This document shows, in pieces, positions 14,220 through 22,028 of a DNA stretch of 33,011 nucleotides. Position 1 is the first letter of the stretch; each line of letters opens with the position of its first letter. The notes under the pieces were generated by a model that had not been told where the DNA came from, ran no database searches, and saw nothing but the letters and a program-made list of their open reading frames with translations. The position numbers and the translations under genes were made by a program. This DNA is from a virus, in the IMG/VR virus record IMGVR_UViG_3300032516_000100, positions 1 to 33,011 of that record; one strand, 5' to 3'.

Positions 14220-16241
14220 TCAGAACTCGTTCAGGAAGCCGAGTTTGAAATCGAGGACGTAGACCTGCTTAACATTAGCTACAGTGTCTGTGTTTACTGT
14301 CTGAAACACGCAGTCCATGTTCGCCGTTGGAATATTGGTCGTAATCTGCCCCATGAACTCATAGAACCGGCTACCTGGGGCGCGTCCATAAAACGCAACC
14401 GCATCATTAATGAGTTCAATGCGGAATTGACGAGTGGCATTTGCTGAGAAACTGACGATGTTTTTTGCGATGACAGTCTGCACCCCAGCCTTGGCTGAAA
14501 TGCAACGGTAGAAGTTCGCAAACGCAGTCTGGTTGACTTCGACCCAACATCCATTCTGCGGCGGGTTGGCGATCGAGTCCATGAACCCGAAACGATGGAT
14601 GCAATCGAAGACACTAACCGTTGATACTGTAAAAATTAGGTGTGGATTTTGTCCGCCCCCTAGCCCATTGAAGCCAAGTGTCTTGCAGTTGTAGATCGCT
14701 GCAATGTTGCCGTTTGCTGTAGTCGTTTGGTAGTTCACCGCGCCACCGACCTGTAGCCCATCGCTCACAGTACCGGCACTAGTACCCCATGACCCGTGAG
14801 TTGTCCGCAGAATCGGTGCAGTCCACTCCATGAACGACATCATGTCGTGATGGATCGTGTCGCGATAGGAGAGCGTCTTAAGCGAGCCGAAGAGCCGCCC
14901 TGAGTGCGATGTGCCGTTTACCCGACCAATACCTCTGCCAGTTATTGGTTGCGTTGTCAGCGGCACGTCCCCATCATTGTTGTTTACAAGGTATTGCGCG
15001 TCGTTAATGCCTGAAGGGTCGTCGACTCTGATGCCACCACCAAACGCCGGATTGAGGAACAGGTGCGCCGACATCGTATTCTGGCTTGTGATGCCGTCCC
15101 ATATCCCAGAGAACCAAAGACCATTTCCTACACCCTCCGGGACCGGGAACAGCGGGGGTTTTTGTTCGCCACTACGGAAGGCAAGCACCCGACCCCATTG
15201 GTGATTGTCGCCGCCGGCAATCTGGATCGCGGCACCGTCAGTGTGTGCAATGAAGATTGCATCCCAACTACAAGCAGGGAAGCCTTCGGCTCTAATTAAA
15301 TCTGGGTCTGGATTGACCTGGGCGTTGAGGAAAATTCCCGTGCCGTTACGGTTGGTGTTGTTCGAGAAGTCAGCGTACTGGTCAATGTAAATATTGCGGA
15401 ATAGCCCGAGACCCGAGGGGAACGGTTGATCTGCAGGATTGGTTAACTCCATCGCCGCGTAGGTCGAATACTTCAAGTACAGGTCGCGGAACTCGAACAG
15501 GCGACAGTTGCGGATGAGGAGGATGCGCGTCGCAATCCGGCGACCGTCGAGCGACAGCGCCAGGATGCCACCACCGTCGAATGGCAACGCGCTCCCCGGC
15601 ATCCCGAACCAGATCATCGCGATGTCACTGGTCCCGCCGTACCACTTGATGTCGGTCGGGGCTTGCGACTCATTGCCGCCCTGCCCCGCGCCGCGGATGA
15701 CGATCGGCTTAGGCACAAGCAGCGTCTGCTCGATGCGGTAGCCGCCGGCAGGAACAATCAGCGTGGTGAGCGGGGTCGTGCTCTTGGTCGTCGCAAAACT
15801 GCCCGCGTAGTTAATCGCCGCCTGGAACTCGTTGGACACGTCGAGCGTGAACGCCCGCGCCTTCACGTCCGCGATCTGGGCCGGACTGAGGAAGTCCCAC
15901 AGGGTGATGAACTGCGGCACGATCGGCGGCGGAACGTAGGGCGCGGGCGTGTAGAAACCGTTGTAGTCCTTCGTCCATATCTCGACGTCCGTCGCGTCCT
16001 TGAGCGTGAACTTGTACGACTTGTCGAGGTCGATCCAGATTTGCTCGGGAACGCGGCCCTCGGCATCGAGGATGATCGGGTTCGCGTTGAACGTGTTCCC
16101 CAGATGCGAAGTCCACGTGTTCGCCGGAGTCGTCGTGCCCGCGTCGTAGGAGTACAGCTTCCCCCCGGTCAGCGGGTCGCCGTTCTTGTCGAAGAACTGG
16201 GCACCCGAACCGAAGTTGGTGAGCAGGACGTAAGTGGTCAT
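14220..16241 (-). CDS. Tailspike / tail fibre with podoviral head-binding domain, 673 aa
   Basis: Residues 1-~105 form the head- or tail-binding module common to podoviral spikes: GAQFFDKNGDPLTGGKLYSY, DAGTTTPANTWTSHLG, NPIILDAEGRVPEQIWID and YKFTLKDATD. A hinge of Pro residues (TPAPYVPPPIVPQF) leads into a long beta-strand-rich body with many short repeats (IRGAGQGG, GGGILALSLDGR, FEFRDLYLKY), consistent with a right-handed beta helix that binds or cuts host surface polysaccharide. The catalytic residues cannot be seen by eye. The start overlaps the upstream stop (ATGA). It is the likely main host-recognition protein at the tail tip. Confidence 0.82.
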   Translation of the reverse strand: MTTYVLLTNFGSGAQFFDKNGDPLTGGKLYSYDAGTTTPANTWTSHLGNTFNANPIILDAEGRVPEQIWIDLDKSYKFTLKDATDVEIWTKDYNGFYTPAPYVPPPIVPQFITLWDFLSPAQIADVKARAFTLDVSNEFQAAINYAGSFATTKSTTPLTTLIVPAGGYRIEQTLLVPKPIVIRGAGQGGNESQAPTDIKWYGGTSDIAMIWFGMPGSALPFDGGGILALSLDGRRIATRILLIRNCRLFEFRDLYLKYSTYAAMELTNPADQPFPSGLGLFRNIYIDQYADFSNNTNRNGTGIFLNAQVNPDPDLIRAEGFPACSWDAIFIAHTDGAAIQIAGGDNHQWGRVLAFRSGEQKPPLFPVPEGVGNGLWFSGIWDGITSQNTMSAHLFLNPAFGGGIRVDDPSGINDAQYLVNNNDGDVPLTTQPITGRGIGRVNGTSHSGRLFGSLKTLSYRDTIHHDMMSFMEWTAPILRTTHGSWGTSAGTVSDGLQVGGAVNYQTTTANGNIAAIYNCKTLGFNGLGGGQNPHLIFTVSTVSVFDCIHRFGFMDSIANPPQNGCWVEVNQTAFANFYRCISAKAGVQTVIAKNIVSFSANATRQFRIELINDAVAFYGRAPGSRFYEFMGQITTNIPTANMDCVFQTVNTDTVANVKQVYVLDFKLGFLNEF

Positions 16242-16960
16242 GTCTGGTACCCCGTGATGATGACTTGTGCCGCGGTAACTGATGGTTTCGGTGCTGCCGC
16301 TGCCGTGAACTTGAGCGTGGCACCGTTGTTATTCGATGTGATAGCCTGCATGGTAATAACATCGTTGGGTTGGAGAACTCCGGCGAAGGACACCGATACC
16401 ACGTTGCTATCGCCTGCCGCCGCAGCCTCGTAAACAACACCCGACCCCGCCACCGCAACCCCGTTAAGCGCAATCCAGAACGTGGTGACGTTGTTGTTGG
16501 AGTTTTGCAGAATCTGCGGTTCGAACAGAAAGAGGAACGTACCACGCACCGTTGTAACAAACGTGTTACCAACCCGCGTCATCGGACCAAAGCTGCCCGC
16601 AGAGTCTTGATTGAATTTGACATCCGCAGCCACATTGGTCAGTTGCTGATCAATGTTCGCGACCGAGATAAGTAGTGTGTTCAGCCCACCAAGCGACGGC
16701 GGAGGCAGGTTGTACGGCGCAGGGCCGACGTAGTTGGGGAGGACGAATGGCGGCACTACCGGCGCGACTTCAAGCACACCGACCGAACTATTGAGCGCCG
16801 CAATCTCGGCCTCGATGATCGTGATGGCATCAGCCCCCAGGTTCGCCCGAGAAAACATGTTGAGCAGCCACATGAACCACGGACGCGAAATCAGCCCATT
16901 TGCGTCTACCATCGGCACCCGTGGCGGGGTGATGTTATTGATGTTGATGGGGTCGGTCAT
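16238..16960 (-). CDS. Tail-associated fibre-like protein, 240 aa
   Basis: The N-terminus MTDPININNITPPRVPMVD is followed by SRPWFMWLLNMF, a pattern I know from phage tail proteins. A short coiled coil comes next (ADAITIIEAEIAALNSSVGVLE), then a Pro-rich linker, then a C-terminal ~110-residue beta-rich region (VRGTFLFLFEPQILQ, FWIALNGVAVAGSGVVYE, DVITMQAITSNNNGATLKF). The coiled coil plus terminal jelly-roll-like domain suggests a trimeric fibre or adaptor. It overlaps the gp10-like and tailspike genes by 4 bases each. Exact role unknown. Confidence 0.6.
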   Translation of the reverse strand: MTDPININNITPPRVPMVDANGLISRPWFMWLLNMFSRANLGADAITIIEAEIAALNSSVGVLEVAPVVPPFVLPNYVGPAPYNLPPPSLGGLNTLLISVANIDQQLTNVAADVKFNQDSAGSFGPMTRVGNTFVTTVRGTFLFLFEPQILQNSNNNVTTFWIALNGVAVAGSGVVYEAAAAGDSNVVSVSFAGVLQPNDVITMQAITSNNNGATLKFTAAAAPKPSVTAAQVIITGYQT

Positions 16961-18528
16961 GATGCGGTCGGACTGCCATGCAACTCAGCCCCCATGATGG
17001 CGATCTTGACCGGATCGGTACCGCTAACCTCGTACACGCGGTCCCGCAGCTTCACTGTCATCCCAAGCCGCCGCCAATATGTGCGGAAGCCGTACTCACC
17101 AATGCGCCCCATCGAGCGCCAGTGCTCGTTGCTCCAAGTGTGACCCCCATCATCCGACCAACGTAGCATCACTTCCGGGTTTGCGGGGCCGGGGGACGAC
17201 CGGCGTTCTTGCCGAAGCAGCAAGGGACGACCATCCTCGGTCGTGATGAAGTCCAGAGCCTGGGTTGCAAGCAGGTCAGTACTGACCTCGATCAACGGCC
17301 CCGCTTCGGTGCCTGTTTCACAGTCGAGTTGGAGCGAGTGATGGGCGGTACGCTTCAGGTCATTCTTTCCCGGTTCGAGCGCCCGCCACGAACGCAACCA
17401 CTTCTGCACCGCGTCATCATCGGAGTACACAGTCGGGTCGAGGGCGAAGATACGGGCGTCTGTGCAGCTGCCGACTAGGATCTGGTTGTTGTACGCCGCT
17501 TGGCAGTTGCTGCGATGCCGCCCGAACTTGTCATCGACCCACGAAGCCCGCTCATGCCACGAGTTGGTCGCCACGTCGTAGCACCACGTCGCCCCAAGGC
17601 CATCGTTCGCGCTGGGGAACGTGAGTACATAGAACGAGTGCCCATCCTGCTGGTAACTGAAGCCGATCGCGTCCGAGAGATCACCGTAGGACTGAATCGC
17701 CCACTCCACAGCATGAGTACTGATACGTTGCCCTATGTACCCAGTTGCGGCGTAGACGACACCTTGTCCCCGCTGGTCAGAACCAAGCCAGAAGAGGCGG
17801 TTGTCAAGCTTGGCGGGGGAGAACGCCGCGGCAAGGCCAAACTCGTTGAACGCACCCTGAACCCGCGTCAACGGGAAGTCAGCTGTTCCGCCCTCGTTGT
17901 ACCAGACCTCGACCGTGTTGGTGCCGAAGACCCAGACCTCGCGGTGATCGACGATCAGCGCGACCACGTTGTCCGGGTTGCCCTCGGCACTGGCGAAGTC
18001 GAGCGGGTCGATCGAACTGCCGTCGTACAGGCTCGTCACCCAGATGGTCTGACTGTTCGGCTCGTTGAAGACAAAGTAGCCGTCGATGAACCCCACGGTA
18101 AGCGCACCGGGGAAATCAGGGTCAACGATCTGTTTGAACGTAGCGGTCTTGTTGTTCCAGATGTAGGACGGACCGTTCGAGGCGATGAACAATTGCGTCC
18201 CGTTATCCGCCATACTGACGAGATTGGTGCCGGGGATGTAGCCGAGGGACGTGGGGGCGTAGGTCACCGGGTCAAGCTTGTACAACCCGTCGCTGACTAC
18301 AACGTAAAGCACGCCACCATACACCCACATCCCGCGCACGGGACCGTTATCACTTACCGGTCCCGACTCGCTCACGTTGGTAACGTACCGCAGACCGGGA
18401 CAGCGTTGCAGCCACGCGTGCTCCTTCCCGCCCTCGGGGATGATCTCGGGGAAGAGATTGACCATCCGCGCCGCCGCCGCGTTGACACTGCGGGCGACGT
18501 AGGTCTGGCCGAGGATCGGGGTTTTCAC
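16957..18528 (-). CDS. Packaged-DNA stabilization / tail hub protein, P22 gp10-like
   Basis: The 523-residue protein begins MKTPILGQTYVARSVNAAAARMVNLFPE, the typical opening of P22 gp10-family proteins. It is built of repeating beta blades (GMWVYGGVLYVVVSDGLYKLD, LVSMADNGTQLFIASNG, VGFIDGYFVFNEPNSQTIW, REVWVFGTNTVEVWYN, GATWCYDVATNSWHER), a beta-propeller-like layout. P22 gp10 (~472 residues) joins the portal-gp4 ring to the tail tip and stops DNA leaking after packaging. It lies three bases downstream of the gp4-like gene, the same pairing as in P22-like phages. Confidence 0.82.
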   Translation of the reverse strand: MKTPILGQTYVARSVNAAAARMVNLFPEIIPEGGKEHAWLQRCPGLRYVTNVSESGPVSDNGPVRGMWVYGGVLYVVVSDGLYKLDPVTYAPTSLGYIPGTNLVSMADNGTQLFIASNGPSYIWNNKTATFKQIVDPDFPGALTVGFIDGYFVFNEPNSQTIWVTSLYDGSSIDPLDFASAEGNPDNVVALIVDHREVWVFGTNTVEVWYNEGGTADFPLTRVQGAFNEFGLAAAFSPAKLDNRLFWLGSDQRGQGVVYAATGYIGQRISTHAVEWAIQSYGDLSDAIGFSYQQDGHSFYVLTFPSANDGLGATWCYDVATNSWHERASWVDDKFGRHRSNCQAAYNNQILVGSCTDARIFALDPTVYSDDDAVQKWLRSWRALEPGKNDLKRTAHHSLQLDCETGTEAGPLIEVSTDLLATQALDFITTEDGRPLLLRQERRSSPGPANPEVMLRWSDDGGHTWSNEHWRSMGRIGEYGFRTYWRRLGMTVKLRDRVYEVSGTDPVKIAIMGAELHGSPTAS

Positions 18529-18531
18529 GGG

Positions 18532-19242
18532 CTAGTAGTTGCCAGCGTAGATGTTGAACCGTTGCCGCGTCGCGACCAGCGAGTACGGCAGCGACATGAT
18601 GCCGTCGTCCTGGTTCATGCGCTTGAGGTTGCGCTTGCTCGCCACCGCGATCCGCGCCGTCTGCGGCGACGGCTCGACCCCGAACTCGTTGCAGAACTCG
18701 ACTGCGAGGTTGAAGCGAAAGGCCCGAACGTATCCCGGTGGGAGGATAATGTCGGTCGCGAGGTTCACCAGACCCCGAATTTCCTCAATGCTGACAAAGT
18801 GCCACTCTAGTACCCGCGTTGGCACCGGGTAGATATGGAACTCCATGTCTGGCATCGAGGGGTTGATCCAGATCACTTGCGGATACGTCGAAGTAACCGT
18901 CTTCACCGCAATACCGTTGTACTGCTGTTGGTTGATGATCTTGATACCAAAGCTGACATTGGTCGCCGGATCCCTGAAGTACGTTGAGTCATCCAACGAG
19001 ACAGGGCGGTTGCCGACAAAGTCACCAGTCGGTCCGAGCGTTTGAGACACCAAGCCCGGAAGCCAGTTGAAGGTCTGGTCCTGGGTATTGAACACAGACA
19101 ACCGCTCGGTGTTCCACGAGTCGATCATCTGGTTCATTGCGCGCAACGCATCCTGTGCCGTCGGGGCACTGGGCGTCTCGCCTTCGGCAAGCTGACCAAT
19201 CAGCCGCAGCGAGCCATCAATGAGTTCCGCAGCAGTCGTCAT
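18532..19242 (-). CDS. Head-to-tail connector, P22 gp4-like tail accessory factor
   Basis: The 236-residue protein starts MTTAAELIDGSLRLIGQLAEGE, followed by a helix AQDALRAMNQMIDSWNTERL. This arrangement is typical of phage head-tail adaptors (P22 gp4 family, PF11650-like). The middle has WLPGLVSQTLG and QVIWINPSMPDMEFHIYPVP; the end is helical (RAFRFNLAVEFCNEFG, RIAVASKRNLKRMN). In P22, gp4 is ~166 residues and forms a dodecameric ring under the portal, so this version is somewhat longer. The gene directly precedes the gp10-like gene, as in P22-like genomes. A GC-rich hairpin lies just upstream. Confidence 0.78.
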   Translation of the reverse strand: MTTAAELIDGSLRLIGQLAEGETPSAPTAQDALRAMNQMIDSWNTERLSVFNTQDQTFNWLPGLVSQTLGPTGDFVGNRPVSLDDSTYFRDPATNVSFGIKIINQQQYNGIAVKTVTSTYPQVIWINPSMPDMEFHIYPVPTRVLEWHFVSIEEIRGLVNLATDIILPPGYVRAFRFNLAVEFCNEFGVEPSPQTARIAVASKRNLKRMNQDDGIMSLPYSLVATRQRFNIYAGNY

Positions 19243-19260
19243 GCTTACCTCGAATTAGGC

Positions 19261-19284
19261 GGGGTACCCCCGAAGGGGTCCCCC
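19261..19284 (-). other. Stable intergenic hairpin with cUUCGg tetraloop
   Basis: In the leftward transcript, ACCCC and GGGGT pair around a UUCG tetraloop (19266-19279). The stem continues with GGGG/CCCC (19280-19283 with 19261-19264) past a single-base bulge. UUCG closed by C-G is an unusually stable loop. No U-tract follows, so it is not a standard terminator. It may be an RNA stability or processing element between the 78-residue gene and the gp4-like gene. Confidence 0.5.
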
Positions 19285-19297
19285 GGTTGCCACACGA

Positions 19298-19534
19298 TCA
19301 ACCGATGCGCCACGCCGCGCCGTCGCAGTAGACCGGTACGACATTGGCACCGCCCGCAGCCACAACCGCGCCGATCCCGGCGGTCATTGCGGCGTTGGAA
19401 TCGGTGACCGTTGCCCGCGTACCGAGGAACGCAGCGGACGCAGCGGGAAGCCGCGCCACCGGAACCCCGGTCAGCAGAAGACTTTCGAACTCGGGGTCCA
19501 GAAATGCGACCCCTGTTGCCTTGGTGTTGGGCAT
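19298..19534 (-). CDS. Small phage protein, 78 aa
   Basis: The product begins MPNTKATGVAFLDPEFESLL and ends in ANVVPVYCDGAAWRIG. That C-terminal pattern (GG.N.VPVY.DG..W.IG) is common in small phage structural proteins of the coat region. The middle (LGTRATVTDSNAAMTAGIGAVVAAGG) looks like a beta-hairpin array. It lies between the 133-residue protein and the connector. Its role is unknown; a minor capsid or fibre-tip element is possible. Confidence 0.55.
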   Translation of the reverse strand: MPNTKATGVAFLDPEFESLLLTGVPVARLPAASAAFLGTRATVTDSNAAMTAGIGAVVAAGGANVVPVYCDGAAWRIG

Positions 19535-19544
19535 GATGCCTCCC

Positions 19545-19946
19545 TTATGCCATCCGGTACGCGGTCCACGTGCCCACGCCCGTCTTGCGGAACGTGAATA
19601 TGGCCGAACCCGGCGCTGCGGTCGCTGCCGCGCCGACGACGGTGACGCCCGTTCCTCCGGTCAGCGAGGCCGCGAACGCAGCCGCCTGGATGATGGAGAG
19701 ATTGAACGTCGAGCCGACCTTGGCGTTGGACAGGTAGTCATCGATCTGCGCCCCCGTCGGCGTGGTCAGCGCGAGCGCCGAGCCGAAGTTGGTGAGGACC
19801 ACGTTGCCTGTGAGTTCCGCCATCGTCAGCGTTACCGCTCCGGTCTTGGCTGCGCCCGGCGTGGGCATGGCCGACATGTCGACTTCGTTGACGTTCCCGT
19901 CGTTGTACTGATACCCACCACCCACACTTCCTACGGTTCCCAACAT
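19545..19946 (-). CDS. Probable capsid-associated protein, 133 aa
   Basis: The protein starts MLGTVGSVGGGYQYNDGNVNEVD and is Gly/Thr/Ala-rich with alternating strands (TGAVTLTMAELTGNVVLTNFG, SALALTTPTGAQIDDYLSNA, GVTVVGAAATAAPGSAIFTF), ending GVGTWTAYRMA. The two C-terminal signatures (.FR.TG.GTW.AYR) and the location right after the coat gene suggest a head decoration or accessory protein. I do not recognise a named family. Confidence 0.6.
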   Translation of the reverse strand: MLGTVGSVGGGYQYNDGNVNEVDMSAMPTPGAAKTGAVTLTMAELTGNVVLTNFGSALALTTPTGAQIDDYLSNAKVGSTFNLSIIQAAAFAASLTGGTGVTVVGAAATAAPGSAIFTFRKTGVGTWTAYRMA

Positions 19947-19980
19947 GATGTTTCTCCTTACTTCACTACTGTGAAAGGGG

Positions 19981-20003
19981 CCTCCGGCGGGTTAGGCCGG
20001 AGG
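19981..20003 (-). terminator. Hairpin after the coat gene (attenuator or partial terminator)
   Basis: CCTCCGGC (19981-19988) pairs perfectly with GCCGGAGG (19996-20003) around a 7-base loop, just after the coat-protein stop. In the leftward transcript it is followed by CCCCUUUC, a weak U-rich stretch. Such elements often let coat mRNA accumulate above downstream genes, so partial termination or 3'-end protection is likely. Confidence 0.5.
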
Positions 20004-20017
20004 GTTGTGCCGGGGAA

Positions 20018-21226
20018 TCAACCCCACATGCGAACGCCCGCCGGGGGACGGATGGCTGCGAAGCCGTAGAGGACGTCGACGCGGCAGGGCATGCGGTCGT
20101 TGTTGATGTCGTACTGGCGCACGATCCGCATCGAAACGCCGTTGTGCACCTGACGGCTTGCCATGTCCACGCCTTGCGGCATGATCAGGTCGGCGGTGCC
20201 GAGGGTGACGGCGTTCTTCTCGTAGATCAGGTTCTGCGGCGATTGCGTGGACGCGGCACCAATGAAGATGATCGGCGCCCCCGAAACCGGGAATGCGTCC
20301 ACCGTCGCCAGTGCCTGGTTTGCCGTGAAGATCGCCGGCGAGATGGCGACGTTGGTGTACGCACCGCCCGCCGCCGTGTTCGTCGCCGTGCAGACGAACT
20401 GCTGCAGGGAGCCGGTCGATTGGCGCGTCTGCGGGTTGACCGCGAACACACTGCCGATCGTGAACACGTCGCCCCTGTTGATGACCTGCGTGCCGGTGCC
20501 TGTGATCGCCAACGTGGACTGGCCCTGCACCGCGACGGTCGTCGTCACCGTGGCACCGGTTGCGGCACGGGTGCCGGTCAGGTGCTGTTGGATCGATTGC
20601 GTCATGCCGAGTTCCTCGTACCCTAGGATGCCTTCGCCCATCAACCCGCTCTTGAACTGGCGGGAGACGATGCTGACCGGGTTGAAGAGGCCCTTCATGC
20701 CTTCGACAAGACCGGCGTTGGCTGCCGGGTTGACGGCGGCGTAACGCGGCGACATCGCCACGGCGGACTCGTTCAGCTTCTGCTGCCCGGCGAGCAGGAC
20801 CGCCGAAGTGGACGGGATGGTGCCGGGGGTACCGACCGATTGGAAGATGTCCTGGTACACCGAGCACAGGTCGGCGTCGACCGTCGCGGCCAACTGGCTG
20901 ATCCGCGGCTTGAGAACGCGTTCGGCGAAGTCGTCCATCGACAGCGTGAGTTCCGCCGACGTGAAGTTGATACCGACGTGCTTCTGGCGGGTGATGGCGA
21001 GCGTGGTGAACTGCTCGTTGTCGTCCTGCGCTTGCAGCGCCGCGCCGTCCGTCACGAGTGCACGGTCGGGCAGGCGGATGCGGAGCGTTTGGCCGATCTT
21101 CGCGCCCGAAACGGCGAACGAGGGATCGTACTGGCGATTGCAGGTCCGGCTGACGACGGACGTGTTCTCGAAAATCTCGAGCGACTTCCTCGTGATCATG
21201 TCGATGGTGAGAATGCTGTTGCCCAT
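20018..21226 (-). CDS. Major capsid (coat) protein, P22 gp5-like
   Basis: The 402-residue protein has the look of the P22 coat family: an N-terminal helix DMITRKSLEIFENTSVVSRT, then CNRQYDPSF, KIGQTLRIRLPDR and TRQKHVGINFTSAELTLSMDD. The rest follows a HK97-like fold pattern, ending DINNDRMPCRVDVLYGFAAIRPP. P22 gp5 is 430 residues, so the size fits. It lies 15 bases downstream of the scaffold gene, in the order expected for P22-like heads. An AAGGA ribosome-binding site precedes the start by about 10 bases. A hairpin lies directly after the gene. Confidence 0.85.
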   Translation of the reverse strand: MGNSILTIDMITRKSLEIFENTSVVSRTCNRQYDPSFAVSGAKIGQTLRIRLPDRALVTDGAALQAQDDNEQFTTLAITRQKHVGINFTSAELTLSMDDFAERVLKPRISQLAATVDADLCSVYQDIFQSVGTPGTIPSTSAVLLAGQQKLNESAVAMSPRYAAVNPAANAGLVEGMKGLFNPVSIVSRQFKSGLMGEGILGYEELGMTQSIQQHLTGTRAATGATVTTTVAVQGQSTLAITGTGTQVINRGDVFTIGSVFAVNPQTRQSTGSLQQFVCTATNTAAGGAYTNVAISPAIFTANQALATVDAFPVSGAPIIFIGAASTQSPQNLIYEKNAVTLGTADLIMPQGVDMASRQVHNGVSMRIVRQYDINNDRMPCRVDVLYGFAAIRPPAGVRMWG

Positions 21227-21241
21227 GATGGGTAGTTCCTT

Positions 21242-21985
21242 TTAGCGGTTGGATGAGGCCCACTTCTTCCGCTGCCGTTCGCGTTCCTTTTCGATCCACG
21301 TTGAGGTATCCATTGCCGCGATGGACCGCGGGTCAGTCGTGTCGAAAACGGGCGCGGACGACCCCCTTGCCCCTACGGGCTTGATCGGTTCCGGTGCCGA
21401 GGATGTCCTCTTCGCCGGCGGATTCGTCGTGAGCTTGGTTTCGAGCTTACCCAGTTCCTTTGCTTGCCTCAGGGGCGACAGTTGGGCGATGCGCTTCGCT
21501 TCGGCAGGGTTCGTCCCGAGGTAGTACGCGATCTCGGGACCGACCTCGCTTTCGCGAATCGTGTGGGCCATCGCGGTCGTGATCTTCAGCGCCGGGTTGT
21601 AGGCGACTTGGTCGAAGTCGTCGTACTTCTCCCGCGCTGATTCCTCGCGCTCGTGGTAGGTTTCGAGCACCTGCGCTTCGGCCTTCGCCGCTTCGCGCCG
21701 GTTGGCGATCTCTTCCGCGAGCGCAACCACGTCCTGCGCTTGCCCATCCGGTGCGGGTTCCTGCGGCGCGGCTCGCGCTGCCTGTTCCCGCTCCCACTTG
21801 CGTTGCTCCCGTGCAAGTCGCTTCCCGACAGCTGCGTCCAGTTCCTCTTGCGAGAAGACCTTCGGCGGCTCGGGTTGCACTTCCGGCGTCGATGCTCCAT
21901 CCACCGGGGTCGCCGTGACCTCCGGTGCGGGCGCGGCCACATCCCCCGCTACGGGTACTTCAGGTACTACTTGTTCGTCAGCCAT
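21242..21985 (-). CDS. Capsid scaffolding protein
   Basis: The start at 21985 (MADEQVVPEVPV) is preferred over the further upstream in-frame starts at 22000 and 22075; the latter lies inside the spike gene. The 247-residue product is highly charged and probably mostly helical: a Pro/Ala/Glu-rich N-terminus, then VFSQEELDAAVGKRLAREQRKWEREQ, then VALAEEIANRREAAKAEAQVLETYHER. The end is basic (RERQRKKWASSNR), as in P22 scaffold, where the C-terminal basic helix binds coat. Low complexity, charge and position directly before the coat gene support the call. Confidence 0.78.
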   Translation of the reverse strand: MADEQVVPEVPVAGDVAAPAPEVTATPVDGASTPEVQPEPPKVFSQEELDAAVGKRLAREQRKWEREQAARAAPQEPAPDGQAQDVVALAEEIANRREAAKAEAQVLETYHEREESAREKYDDFDQVAYNPALKITTAMAHTIRESEVGPEIAYYLGTNPAEAKRIAQLSPLRQAKELGKLETKLTTNPPAKRTSSAPEPIKPVGARGSSAPVFDTTDPRSIAAMDTSTWIEKERERQRKKWASSNR

Positions 21986-22028
21986 TTGTATCTGCCCCAT
22001 CAAGGCCCTGGTGAACGCACCAGTACGT

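Noticed and set aside
17500-18810. 436-residue antisense frame opposite the gp10-like gene
   Set aside because: It is a mirror of a gene with clear family motifs. It is full of Arg/Val/Gly with no domain, so it is a codon-bias shadow.
19992-21299. 435-residue - strand frame overlapping the coat gene in another frame
   Set aside because: It is a His/Arg/Pro-rich low-complexity product. The coat frame has P22-type motifs and a ribosome-binding site.
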